Of a stretch of DNA of 64,000 nucleotides, positions 53,754-62,753 are shown piece after piece. The stretch covers positions 92,253-156,252 of the forward strand of contig CAYWOR010000007.1 in NCBI GenBank assembly GCA_964459995.1, written 5' to 3'. Each line of letters opens with the position of its first letter. The stretch's first letter is position 1. The notes beneath the pieces are model-generated. The model was not told the DNA's origin. It ran no database searches and saw nothing but the letters and a program-made list of their open reading frames with translations. This DNA is from CAZSHG01 sp964459995 (GTDB lineage: Bacteria > UBP14 > UBA6098). Position numbers and translations under genes: made by a program.

Positions 53754-54554
53754 ATGAACAGCGACGCCTTAGTTAGAGCACTCGATGTAATCGAAGACGG
53801 ACTCCTTATTGTGAATAGAGATTTCGTTATCGAATACGCAAACGAACCAGCGAAAAAACTTATTCGCAAAGATCATATCATCGGAATGCAATCCTATGAC
53901 GCGATTTGGGATGCAGGAATGCCGTCCGGTAAAACCCCCAGTTTCATAGCTTTCGACTCTCAAAAGATGGCCAGCGCAGAGAGAACCTTCGACGACGGCA
54001 CCTGCCTGAATGTCCGTGCCTACCCTCTCGATGATGAACATGTTATTCTCACAATATGGGATATAACGGATTATGTCACGCTCGAATCGCGACTCGAAAA
54101 GTCCGGAACAGACCCTGTAACGGGGTTCCGTGGTAGTAATATGTTCAACGAAGATCTCGAAAAGGAACTCGACCGAGCCAAGCGCTCTAAATCAAGTTTG
54201 TCGCTATGCCTAATCGAAATAGGCACTTCGGGCGAAGGTGATGTGGAGGGAGACGAAGAGATTCTCCGCCAAGCCAGTGTTATTATTGAGCAGACTGCGA
54301 GAAGCTACGACATTCCATACCGTTTCAAAGGCGACACTTTCGGTGTGTTAATGCCTCACTGCCCCGAAGAAGGCTCTAAGAACACCGCACAGAGGATTCT
54401 GGACAAACTCAAGGCCGGGATACGAAATGTCCAACCCTCGATCGGGATAAGCACCTCTGAAAACGCATTCACCGGCCGCGACATGCTCAGATTGGCTGAG
54501 AGAGCGCTTTACGTGGCTCAGCATCGCGGTGGAAATACTATTGTTGTAGGTTAG
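53754..54554 (+). CDS. PAS domain plus degenerate GGDEF domain protein
   Basis: The 266-residue protein has a PAS domain (about 5-105; DGLLIVNRDFVIEYANEPA, CLNVRAYPLD) and a GGDEF-type domain (about 118-265; DPVTGFRGSNMFNEDLEKEL, PSIGISTSENAF, LAERALYVAQHRGGN). The active-site loop that should read GGDEF is FKGDTF, losing one glycine and the glutamate needed for cyclase activity, so diguanylate cyclase activity is unlikely. It may bind GTP or c-di-GMP-related ligands, or act as a sensor scaffold. Shine-Dalgarno TTGGAGG precedes the ATG. Monocistronic, convergent with the next gene. Confidence 0.85.
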   Translation: MNSDALVRALDVIEDGLLIVNRDFVIEYANEPAKKLIRKDHIIGMQSYDAIWDAGMPSGKTPSFIAFDSQKMASAERTFDDGTCLNVRAYPLDDEHVILTIWDITDYVTLESRLEKSGTDPVTGFRGSNMFNEDLEKELDRAKRSKSSLSLCLIEIGTSGEGDVEGDEEILRQASVIIEQTARSYDIPYRFKGDTFGVLMPHCPEEGSKNTAQRILDKLKAGIRNVQPSIGISTSENAFTGRDMLRLAERALYVAQHRGGNTIVVG

Positions 54555-54587
54555 TGATAAAATAAAGAGGGGATTTCACCTTCGGGG

Positions 54588-56828
54588 CTAATCGGTTCCG
54601 AAGGTAACTTTCCATCCAGTTTTATCGAGCACAAGCCACAAAGCGCTTGGAATAGAAACAGTCATCGATGAATCAGTGCGGGTCATTATGAATTCAACCT
54701 TCGCTTTTCCGTTTATCGGGTCCTCATGAACCTGAATTACTCTTTCGAAATCGAGAGTTATCCCCTCTGAAACGCGCGGAAGAGCTGATTTTTGGTCGGC
54801 GACACATCCCCTTAACGCAGTGGAATCCCCGTTGTTTATGGCTTCGAAGAAATTTGCGACCACTCTTTCCGGCGAGAGAGCGTCGATTCCCATCATCGCA
54901 AGCGGATAATCCTTCTCGCGAATCTCGGCAAATGTCGAAGCCTTATCGATAGCAATTAGAGAACTTGTGGTATCCCCCATTTCGAGGAACAATTCGGAAA
55001 GCAGAGCCCAAGCTTCTGCAAGATGATATTTGAAAGAAACCGTCTCGCTTGTGTAGTGTTTACCGGTATATGGTTCGAGATTAGCGCTCATCGTAAAAAG
55101 CACTTTTGCGGCGGCATCGGAATTTCCCGAAGCACGAAGCAATCTCGCAAGCTCGAAATATATTTCTGAGGACAATTTCGGCGAAAGTGCGAGGGATATT
55201 TTATAGTGGCTGATTGCCCTATCTGTGTCGCCGTCCGCCGAATAGAATTTGGCAATGCTTCGATGGATTTCCGGGATTGCGGGCGCAAGAGAAAGGGCTT
55301 TTTCTGTTTGCACAATAGCGCTTTTCAATTTACCCCGCTGAGAGAGTGTTCTCGCATAATCGAGGCGAATATCCCATGCGATCGGATTCGCGAAAGCGGC
55401 TACTTTGAAGGCCTTCTCGGCATCTTCGTCTTCGAAAATCTGTAGCAGTTCGCGCCCACTTCGTTGCATATTCAAAGCAATTCCTCGTGAAACAAGCAGG
55501 ACTCCGAAAAGAACGAGGACACTCATAACAACGCGACGACCATATTTGAGGCGCGGAAGTCCTATCTCGTCACGAACTCTTAACCGATGAGCGAGACCGA
55601 ACATCAAAGCAAGCGGCAAAAGAATCCCTGCGAAGGCCGAATCGAAATCCACGGCCATATGAAGCAAAGAAGCTCCTACTCCAGTTGTAACAGCAGGGAG
55701 AAGAAGAGTCGTTTTCTTTCGGTATGAATCGATAAAAATCGGGAAATAACTAAGTATCAATGCGCAAAGCAGGATAATTAATCCTGGAATTCCAAGTTCC
55801 GCCGCTGTCCGAAGATATGCGTTGTGGGGATACGTTGGGACGAATTTTAACCCGGAAAGGTAATGGTATCTAACTAATGGCCAACAATCAGCACCAACTC
55901 CAAGGATTGGGTAGTCCTTGATAATTTCCAAGCCTGCTTTAAGCATCGCAATGCGTTCGATTGTGCTTTGGCCTTCAATTTCGGGAGAAACAACAGTTGC
56001 GATACTTTTTGCCCTATCTTCTAACTCGCTCGGCGGGGCAAAAAAGACTCCAATTAAAACTCCGCAAATCAAAATCGCGAAAAGTGTGAGCCATTTGTCT
56101 TTCTTAATTCGATGCGAGGCCATCGCAGGAACGAAGACGACCAAAAACATGATTAGTAAAGCAAGCCAAGAGCCTCTCGATCTCGTTAATAGCATTCCGC
56201 TTAACATTAGAACAGCGAGGGTTCCTGCGAGCCATGACCAAATTCCCTTATATTCGATAACAGCAACAAGCGCGAGAGGGAACATCAAAATCAGATAGCC
56301 CCCCATCGGGTTTTTCCAGAAAAAAGGCCCGATGAAATGTCGAACCATTTCGTGGCCACCCTGAACAGAGAACCTTCCGATTAGATATACAACCCATCCG
56401 AAGATAGTAACCGTCGCTGTTCCGATTAACATCACGATAATGAATCTATTTATTTCGGATCGAGTGTTCGCCAAAGCGAAGACTATCACAGCGCTGAAAA
56501 TAAGTGCTGATACAAGGAGCATCGCACCGATGGAGCTGTTTGAATCCATCGAGAAAACCGATGTGAAACATATCCAAAGAATAAATGTGGACCAAATGGG
56601 CACAATAGGGCCTTTTGGAAGGTAAAAAACACGTTCTTTGTTCAGAAGCAAAAGCAGGAAGAAAAATGTCGCGACAAAGGAAACAACCCATTTGGGGGTC
56701 TGTTCATAGCCTCCGGCATGAAGCGCGGAATATGCGGCGAGGATTGCAATTAAAAGCAAAACTATTCTCGATAATAATCGAGGGTCTTCTTCTGATTTTT
56801 TGGATAGGAAAGGCATTTGGTTTTTCAC
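54588..56828 (-). CDS. O-antigen ligase-like (Wzy_C) membrane protein with C-terminal TPRs
   Basis: The 746-residue protein starts with about ten membrane helices (residues about 15-435) and contains the large periplasmic loop with LLTRSRGSWLAL and GLKFVPTYPHNAYLRTAAELG typical of O-antigen ligases and polymerases. From about 475 it has TPR-like repeats (AIVQTEKALSLAPAIPEIH, AISHYKISLALSP), then an NTF2/SnoaL-like tail (AINNGDSTALRGC). It would join or polymerise glycan chains on the periplasmic side. Its ATG overlaps the stop of ridA by four bases. The exact glycan is unknown, and no other polysaccharide genes are close. Confidence 0.8.
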   Translation of the reverse strand: MKNQMPFLSKKSEEDPRLLSRIVLLLIAILAAYSALHAGGYEQTPKWVVSFVATFFFLLLLLNKERVFYLPKGPIVPIWSTFILWICFTSVFSMDSNSSIGAMLLVSALIFSAVIVFALANTRSEINRFIIVMLIGTATVTIFGWVVYLIGRFSVQGGHEMVRHFIGPFFWKNPMGGYLILMFPLALVAVIEYKGIWSWLAGTLAVLMLSGMLLTRSRGSWLALLIMFLVVFVPAMASHRIKKDKWLTLFAILICGVLIGVFFAPPSELEDRAKSIATVVSPEIEGQSTIERIAMLKAGLEIIKDYPILGVGADCWPLVRYHYLSGLKFVPTYPHNAYLRTAAELGIPGLIILLCALILSYFPIFIDSYRKKTTLLLPAVTTGVGASLLHMAVDFDSAFAGILLPLALMFGLAHRLRVRDEIGLPRLKYGRRVVMSVLVLFGVLLVSRGIALNMQRSGRELLQIFEDEDAEKAFKVAAFANPIAWDIRLDYARTLSQRGKLKSAIVQTEKALSLAPAIPEIHRSIAKFYSADGDTDRAISHYKISLALSPKLSSEIYFELARLLRASGNSDAAAKVLFTMSANLEPYTGKHYTSETVSFKYHLAEAWALLSELFLEMGDTTSSLIAIDKASTFAEIREKDYPLAMMGIDALSPERVVANFFEAINNGDSTALRGCVADQKSALPRVSEGITLDFERVIQVHEDPINGKAKVEFIMTRTDSSMTVSIPSALWLVLDKTGWKVTFGTD

Positions 56829-57208
56829 TCCGGAAGAACGGCTATGCCCTCGATTTCGATTTTGGCCCCTTTAGGAAGCCCGGAAACCTCGACACAGGCT
56901 CTCGCGGGCGGTTCAGCATCGAAAAAAGTCGCATAGATTTCATTTACAGCGGCGAAATCGACCATGCTCGTTAAAAATATGTTCACTTTAACGAGATGAG
57001 CAGATTGGTGACCTGCTTTGGCAATTGCGAGAAGGTTGGACATACAAAGTTGGGTTGCTTTACGGATGTCATCTTGTTCGAGTTCACCCGTTTTGACATC
57101 AATCGGTAACTGCCCACTGATGAAAAGTAATTTACCGCCAATACACCCTTTGGAATAAGGCCCAACGGCACCGGGAGCATTTTCGGTGGATATGATTCTT
57201 TGACTCAT
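56825..57208 (-). CDS. RidA family reactive enamine/imine deaminase
   Basis: The 127-residue length is typical. GPYSKG near the N-terminus, SGQLP, NIFLTSMVDFAAVNEIY and ARACVEVSGLPKGAKIEIEGIA are the RidA signatures; R103 matches the catalytic arginine and E120 the C-terminal glutamate. RidA hydrolyses 2-aminoacrylate-type enamines from PLP enzymes. The stop overlaps the start of the downstream O-antigen-ligase-like gene. Confidence 0.93.
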   Translation of the reverse strand: MSQRIISTENAPGAVGPYSKGCIGGKLLFISGQLPIDVKTGELEQDDIRKATQLCMSNLLAIAKAGHQSAHLVKVNIFLTSMVDFAAVNEIYATFFDAEPPARACVEVSGLPKGAKIEIEGIAVLPE

Positions 57209-57252
57209 AATTCTCCTATTCTATAGCAATTTTGCTTTTTTTAAAAAACACC

Positions 57253-57281
57253 TTGACTTATGGGTTTTGCAACTATAAAAT
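57253..57281 (+). promoter_or_regulatory. Promoter of tRNA-fMet
   Basis: TTGACT, 17-base spacer, TAAAAT, 12 bases before the tRNA 5' end. Confidence 0.7.
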
Positions 57282-57292
57282 TAGCAGAACGA

Positions 57293-57369
<77 letters not shown>

Positions 57370-57373
57370 AGTT

Positions 57374-57394
57374 AGGCCTCTTTCGAGGCCTTTT
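57374..57394. terminator. Terminator after tRNA-fMet, possibly bidirectional
   Basis: AGGCCTC, TTTC loop, GAGGCCT followed by TTTT; it abuts the stop of the convergent protease gene. Confidence 0.75.
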
Positions 57395-60145
57395 CTATTT
57401 CAGATAGACTAACCTCGAAACCGAAACCTCCCCATCGAGATTGATCCTTGCGAAATATACTCCCGAAGGAGTTTCCGACGATGGACGCCACGAATAAAGC
57501 TGTCTGTTTGATTCGACAGAGTATTCGCGGGGCTCCGCGACCAATCTTCCCCGAAGATCGAACAACTGTAAAACCGCCCCAAATGGAGTTTCGATTGTAA
57601 CAGCCGAGTTGAACGGGTTCGGGTAAGTGCGAAGACTTATCTTCTGGGGTGTTTCCGAGTTTGATTCCTCAATACCGTAGTAAATCCGACCGCCAACTTT
57701 GAGTAGCCATCGATCCTGATTGCCATAGAGTGTGGTAACGCCGGCAATCGCAATGCCGCCGTCATCCAAGGGGAGAATATCAGTCCCCTCTTCGTTTCCG
57801 ACGGTGCTGTAAATATGCGTTCTAATCGTGTCGAGATTCGAATCGAGATAATGAATGAGAATCCCCGGACTGGACAGATCAGCAACACCCACTGCCACAT
57901 AGTTCGAACCATGTTTTGCTATTCGGTTGAGGCTGTAATTATGGGAACCACCTGTGGATTTCGATACAATCATGTCGCCATCGGAAGTTGTTTTCATCGC
58001 AAAGGTCGAAGTGTATAATGGCATTCCGAAGGAACGTGATTTGCCCACTACAATAAGTTCTCCGGACGAATTTTCAATTATGTCGCTACCTTCGTCGAGG
58101 CTTGCGCCGCCGTAGTGCCTTAGCCACAGTGAATCCAAAGACGAATCTAATTTCATTACGAAAATATCTTTATTTCCGAGTGAGCCAGCCGGCGAAAAAC
58201 CGCAGATGGCATAGCCGCCGCTTTCGAGAGCGGTAATCGATTTTCCGACAAGATTGGGACCATAAGTTCTTTCGCGAATGACATTTCCGTCAGAATCAGT
58301 TTCAACAAGAAGTATGGACTCTGTTCCTGTTGCGCCGAGGATGACAAAACCTCCCGAAGTCGATAGTGTAATCGAAATTCCACTATCAGGTTCAGCGGTG
58401 CCGATGGTTTTTGTCCAAATTGTGTCGCCGTCAGAGTCTGTTCTAAGGAGCCAAATGTCGCTCCCACCGGCTCCGAAGGATTCAGTCCAACCGGCGATTA
58501 TGTAGCCTTCATCTGATAGCCTCTGAACAGCTTTTGCGCCGTCAGAACTTGCGCCGCCGTATGTTCTCTGCTGTAGTATTGTGCCGTCGAGGTCCATTTT
58601 TATGAAAGTGAGGTTAGAACCACCCGAAAACAATGGCACTGTCCTCCCGACCGCAACAAAACCGCCGGTGTCGTGCGGTGCAATTGCGAATGCCATTGCA
58701 TTTCCGCTTTCGCCGATAACCCTCGTCCAACCGTTACGAATTCCGGAATATTTTTCGACATCCATCCTGCGGCTTTCGCCGCAAACATTGTAAACTGCGC
58801 CAACCGAATAAACATATCGGGTAAGCTCGTCGAAGGTTGTATCGATGAATTGTCTTGTTGTTGTCGATGCGAGGAGTTCGTCAGTTCCGGCCGGGAGGCG
58901 GCGATAAATATTGTATCTCAATACTGGTTCAGTAATTAGAGTCGGTAAGTTCCAGTTAAGTCTTATATAACCACCATTAAGTTGCGTTGCTTCAAGGCCA
59001 ACAACAGGGCGATGCGTTATCACCGGAGGCATAATGCCAACAATACCATAGGTCGCTGTCGTGAAATCATATGGAAGGCTGTCCGGAATAAAATACCAAC
59101 CATCGGCAGTTCCACCCCAGCCGTAGTTGACATGATACTCCCCCGATTCGCGGTAACCATCGACAACGATTGCATGCCCGTCGCCGCCGTCGTTAAGGCT
59201 GAGATGAGAAACACGACCCTCGAGGACATCGAGCGCAATCTCAGAATAGAAGCTTCCAGATGAGGGCCAGATGCCCATAACAGTGTAGTAATTCCATTTA
59301 TAGGTCAACGCATTCACCATTTCGCCCGACCATGCGCTCGAACCGCCGTCAGCGTATTGCATGAAAATCGAAACACCACATCCGAAAAGGAACCGTGCCA
59401 TGATTGTGTCATCCGGATGGTGGCCGACAGCATTCCAGTCGATTGTATCGAGGGTTGCCGATGCGGCTTCGACGTAGATGGGTGGGCTTGTGCGGGTTGA
59501 CATGTAATCGTCGGTGTCGTCGAAATAGACCGATGGTGGCCATTCCCAGTAATTAATAATCTGTCCCATTGCTGTTACAACACATCCAATTGGGCATCGC
59601 GCGAGTGTAACCGGGTCTATGGGGCAGAACATATTGTAGGGGGAGCCTTGATTCCATTGTGTGTCGAGATAGGGTCCCAAGGATAATGACATTGGGTAGA
59701 TGCAGAAAATTCGGGGTGAGCATGCGAGATAATCTTCCCAAAGCTCGTTATTCCGCTGTCTCACGCTCTCGCGAGTTTGAGAAAGGGCTAAACTCCGCAT
59801 TTTAAGGTCGTGTTTGAAGACCTGATGTGGGACATTTGAGGGTGAATCTTCCATATCATAGGGATTCTCTGCTGAGTAGGCGATTATCGGCCTAATCTCG
59901 GTATTTGCGGAAGTGATTATGAATCCGTTTGGGAGAAGGGCGAAAACATAGCCCAATATTTCGCTTGTTTCGTTGTCGAGGATATTTAACGATGGGCCTA
60001 GTTTGTGGCCAAAGGGACCTTGCTTGAAATCGGGACATGAAGCGATGTGCGCCATTGCGGCACTTTTTGCGCTCCCAAGTTCAACAAAATCGCCTGCCGA
60101 TAATGCCATCGCGAGGATTAGGAGAAGAATAACGAGTCTATACAT
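57395..60145 (-). CDS. Streptopain-like (peptidase family C10) secreted protease with type IX-like tag
   Basis: The 916-residue protein has a signal peptide (1-17) and a propeptide (to about 145). The papain-like domain (about 155-375) carries DTQWNQGSPYN, CPIGCVVTAMGQI with nucleophile C188 and DGHAIVVDGY with H324, then VNYGWGG. A fibronectin-like region (about 380-470) precedes propeller-like blades (GYIIAGWTESFGAGGSDIWL, GGFVILGATGTES) to about 835, and the sorting domain ends the protein (TYPNPFNSA, LFDLRGRLV, SGVYFARI, RLVYLK). Catalytic residues are intact, so it should be an active cysteine protease outside the cell. Confidence 0.88.
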   Translation of the reverse strand: MYRLVILLLILAMALSAGDFVELGSAKSAAMAHIASCPDFKQGPFGHKLGPSLNILDNETSEILGYVFALLPNGFIITSANTEIRPIIAYSAENPYDMEDSPSNVPHQVFKHDLKMRSLALSQTRESVRQRNNELWEDYLACSPRIFCIYPMSLSLGPYLDTQWNQGSPYNMFCPIDPVTLARCPIGCVVTAMGQIINYWEWPPSVYFDDTDDYMSTRTSPPIYVEAASATLDTIDWNAVGHHPDDTIMARFLFGCGVSIFMQYADGGSSAWSGEMVNALTYKWNYYTVMGIWPSSGSFYSEIALDVLEGRVSHLSLNDGGDGHAIVVDGYRESGEYHVNYGWGGTADGWYFIPDSLPYDFTTATYGIVGIMPPVITHRPVVGLEATQLNGGYIRLNWNLPTLITEPVLRYNIYRRLPAGTDELLASTTTRQFIDTTFDELTRYVYSVGAVYNVCGESRRMDVEKYSGIRNGWTRVIGESGNAMAFAIAPHDTGGFVAVGRTVPLFSGGSNLTFIKMDLDGTILQQRTYGGASSDGAKAVQRLSDEGYIIAGWTESFGAGGSDIWLLRTDSDGDTIWTKTIGTAEPDSGISITLSTSGGFVILGATGTESILLVETDSDGNVIRERTYGPNLVGKSITALESGGYAICGFSPAGSLGNKDIFVMKLDSSLDSLWLRHYGGASLDEGSDIIENSSGELIVVGKSRSFGMPLYTSTFAMKTTSDGDMIVSKSTGGSHNYSLNRIAKHGSNYVAVGVADLSSPGILIHYLDSNLDTIRTHIYSTVGNEEGTDILPLDDGGIAIAGVTTLYGNQDRWLLKVGGRIYYGIEESNSETPQKISLRTYPNPFNSAVTIETPFGAVLQLFDLRGRLVAEPREYSVESNRQLYSWRPSSETPSGVYFARINLDGEVSVSRLVYLK

Positions 60146-60180
60146 TTAAGTTCCTTTCTTAACATGGTCAAGACGCGTTA

Positions 60181-60209
60181 AGTTTAATCAATAACTTATA
60201 ATAAGTCAA
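60181..60209 (-). promoter_or_regulatory. Promoter of the C10 protease gene
   Basis: Minus strand TTGACT, 17-base spacer, TAAACT, about 36 bases before the start at 60145. Confidence 0.55.
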
Positions 60210-60287
60210 GACGGCTTTGCATGGATTCAGTTTTTTTCGATATTATTCCAAATCTTTATTACGAATGGAATAAATTTAATTTTAAGC

Positions 60288-60316
60288 TTGACCTTTGGCG
60301 AATAATTCCGTTTAAT
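60288..60316 (+). promoter_or_regulatory. Promoter of the gene at 60374
   Basis: TTGACC, 17-base spacer, TTTAAT, 57 bases upstream of the start; divergent from the C10 promoter. Confidence 0.6.
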
Positions 60317-60373
60317 AATAAGTTATAGTGTTCTTTCAGAGAGTTAAATTATAACTTTTAATAAGGAGCGAAA

Positions 60374-62281
60374 ATGAAAAAAGTCATCCTGATTACGATT
60401 CTTGTGTCGGTTGTTGCGGCACTTGGATTTCAGGTGCAGAAGGGGGTCTTTGTCTCTCCGGTAACAAGGCATGAGCCAACTCCGATGGAGCTTTTCCTTG
60501 CCCCCACAGATTTTGTAATCGACCAGAATTTCGATGCCTCCACTTCGGTTCCGACCGGTTGGACAGTCATCGATGCTGATGCCGATGGCGTTGAATGGCA
60601 GGTTTACCCTTCGAGTTCAGGGGCGATCCCACATTCTGAACCAAATTGTATTGCCTCGAACTACAATGCGGACGGCAATGACGACTGGTTGATAACCCCT
60701 CTGATTACAGTCGGGGCGGACTATGTTCTCGATTTCTGGTATGCCGCACATTCTGCGGACTGGCCGGACGATATAGAGGTTCGTGTTTCCACCGGTGGCC
60801 CTGTTCCGGCGGATTTCACAGATTTAATATTCACAGAGCTTGGTATTCCGACGACTTGGCAAAGGCAGACCCTTTCTCTCGCGGCTTATGAGGGTGGGGA
60901 TATCTATATTGCCTTCCGTAATATTTCCGTTGACCAATGGCTTCTAAAAATTGACGACGTAAAAATCGGTTCTTTGCCGGCAAATGATATTGTTCTGAGC
61001 GTAGCAAGCCCAATTATAAGGGTTATGCCCCCCGCTACATTCACACCGAGAGTTACAATTCTCAATGAAGGTGCCGACGATGCCACTCCGACAGTCTATT
61101 GTGAGATTTATCATGGCACCGACACAGTTTATTCAGAGTTTGCGGATCTGACCACACTGACTTCCGGCTCTTCGAGAATTGTCCCCTTCGCCGCTTTCTC
61201 TGCCACAGGGAACAATGTTTACAGCGTCAAATTCTGGGTCGATCCCACCGGCGATGCTACACCGGCTAATAATACTGCTACACAGGCGTTAACGTCATAT
61301 AACACAACTCGCAGAAAGCCTTTATTGCAAAAGTTCACTTCGGTTGGTTGCGGTTATTGTCCTCGCGCCGCGGTGGGTTGTGATATGGTCAAGGATGCTC
61401 TCGGAGACAGTGTTGTTATCGTGAGCTATCATTCGACGACATCATTCGGAAGCGATCCTTTCTATCTTTCCGATGCCGGTCCTCTTGCGAGCTATTATGG
61501 AGTATCAGGGTATCCGACAGTGGTTTTCAACGGCATGTATATGATTGCCGGCGGCTATCCGGGTCCAGACTACGGTTACACTCCTTATATGAGCCTTATC
61601 GACAGCGTTACAAGCCTTTATACGGCATATACAGTGGATATTGAGGTTACTGCTGTTACCCCCGTCAATTGTAGTTTCACAGCAACCGCGACAAGAACCG
61701 CTCAGATTCCGACTTCGGCGATGCCGGTGCTTCGTTATGCAGTTGTCGAGGATGATATCGCCTATACTTGGGGTTCGAGCCCGACACTTTACACAATCGA
61801 GCATTGTGTTCGGAATATTCCGGGTGGTTCCTCCGGGGTTTCGCTTACAGGCGCGGCTGTTGAGACCGATAGTAAAACATTCACTATCCCCGCCGCATGG
61901 AACGTCGATAATATGCACATCGTCGCCTATGTTCAGGACGATTACACCGGTGAAATATATAACACTTACGAGGTCCCTGTCGAAGTAACTTCGGTGGAAG
62001 ATAGAACCAATCTTCCGGTAGAGCTTTCTATTTCTGCATCTCCAAATCCTTTCAATGCAGTTGTGAAGCTCGACATCACTGCTCCCGACGGCAATACCGT
62101 TGTTCAGTTACTCGATATTAATGGACGTGTTGTTCAGTCTATGAAGGTTTCTTCAGGTAATAACAGCATTCTTTGGGATGCGACCGATTCCCGTGGGAAC
62201 AGCCTTCCTTCCGGCGTATATCTTGTCCGCGCAATGGGCGGAAACAACGTTGTAACCGAAAGAGTTATCCTTCTTAAATAA
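60374..62281 (+). CDS. Secreted protein: cleaved-adhesin domain, CARDB-like domain, Omp28-type thioredoxin fold, sorting tag
   Basis: The 635-residue protein has a signal peptide (1-19). Residues about 46-198 form a choice-of-anchor-J/cleaved-adhesin beta domain (FVIDQNFDASTSVPTGW, DDWLITPLI, AFRNISVDQWLLKIDDV), about 205-305 a CARDB-like domain, and about 312-550 an Omp28-like thioredoxin fold with SVGCGYCPRAA (C326, C329) and GVSGYPTVVFNG. The tail is a sorting domain (ASPNPFNAV, LLDINGRVV, PSGVYLVRA, RVILLK). AAGGAG precedes the ATG. A surface or secreted thiol-active adhesin-like protein is the best reading; partner unknown. Confidence 0.75.
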   Translation: MKKVILITILVSVVAALGFQVQKGVFVSPVTRHEPTPMELFLAPTDFVIDQNFDASTSVPTGWTVIDADADGVEWQVYPSSSGAIPHSEPNCIASNYNADGNDDWLITPLITVGADYVLDFWYAAHSADWPDDIEVRVSTGGPVPADFTDLIFTELGIPTTWQRQTLSLAAYEGGDIYIAFRNISVDQWLLKIDDVKIGSLPANDIVLSVASPIIRVMPPATFTPRVTILNEGADDATPTVYCEIYHGTDTVYSEFADLTTLTSGSSRIVPFAAFSATGNNVYSVKFWVDPTGDATPANNTATQALTSYNTTRRKPLLQKFTSVGCGYCPRAAVGCDMVKDALGDSVVIVSYHSTTSFGSDPFYLSDAGPLASYYGVSGYPTVVFNGMYMIAGGYPGPDYGYTPYMSLIDSVTSLYTAYTVDIEVTAVTPVNCSFTATATRTAQIPTSAMPVLRYAVVEDDIAYTWGSSPTLYTIEHCVRNIPGGSSGVSLTGAAVETDSKTFTIPAAWNVDNMHIVAYVQDDYTGEIYNTYEVPVEVTSVEDRTNLPVELSISASPNPFNAVVKLDITAPDGNTVVQLLDINGRVVQSMKVSSGNNSILWDATDSRGNSLPSGVYLVRAMGGNNVVTERVILLK

Positions 62282-62300
62282 TCTTTTAGTAAATACCGAC

Positions 62301-62328
62301 AAAAAAAGGGGGCCTTTGCCCCCTTTTT
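62301..62328. terminator. Bidirectional terminator between convergent genes
   Basis: A-run, GGGGGC, CTTT loop, GCCCCC, T-run. It can end both the gene at 60374-62281 and tusA. Confidence 0.88.
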
Positions 62329-62351
62329 CTTTGCTCGATAAAAAAAGAGAA

Positions 62352-62576
62352 TTAGAACTGAATCTGCGCTGTAAATATGCCGTTGCCGTCGTCGGTGCAG
62401 AAAAGAAGGGTTTTGCCGGTCTTTTCCGCCCAGGCTTTCACGTCGTTGGGGAACGAGTGGCAATCGGCAACTATTTCGAGGCTGTCACCGGGTTGCATGT
62501 TACGGGCTTCGGCCGCCACCTTAAGAATTGGCTGGGGACATTTTAGTCCGATACAGTTTAGTGTCTTCTCTGCCAT
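62352..62576 (-). CDS. TusA/SirA-family sulfur carrier
   Basis: The 74-residue protein has the TusA signature CIGLKCPQPILK with sulfur-accepting C13 in CPQP (C8 also present), and the GDSLEIVADC strand followed by the GKTLLFC segment. TusA-like proteins relay persulfide sulfur, for example to tRNA thiolation or to membrane sulfur transporters. No tusBCDE genes are near, so the downstream pathway is not indicated. AAGGAG precedes the ATG, and a good promoter lies upstream. Confidence 0.9.
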   Translation of the reverse strand: MAEKTLNCIGLKCPQPILKVAAEARNMQPGDSLEIVADCHSFPNDVKAWAEKTGKTLLFCTDDGNGIFTAQIQF

Positions 62577-62624
62577 AGCTACTCCTTTAGCTTTTATTAA
62601 TTACCTAAGAACATAATTATTTCA

Positions 62625-62652
62625 AACATAATGCTCTGATGCAGTCTGTCAA
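62625..62652 (-). promoter_or_regulatory. Sigma70-like promoter for tusA
   Basis: Minus strand TTGACA, 16-base spacer, TATGTT, about 49 bases before the ATG at 62576. Confidence 0.6.
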
Positions 62653-62753
62653 GGCTAAAATCTGGAAAACCATTATCAGGGCAATCGATGGGCCTATTCA
62701 AAGCCCACAGTTTTCAGTGCGAGATATGAGCACCAATAAGTAACCTTCGATGA

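Noticed and set aside
54555..54587. Terminator between the convergent PAS-GGDEF and O-antigen-ligase-like genes
   Set aside because: GGGG/CCTTCGGGG pairing is weak and no T-run is seen on either strand.
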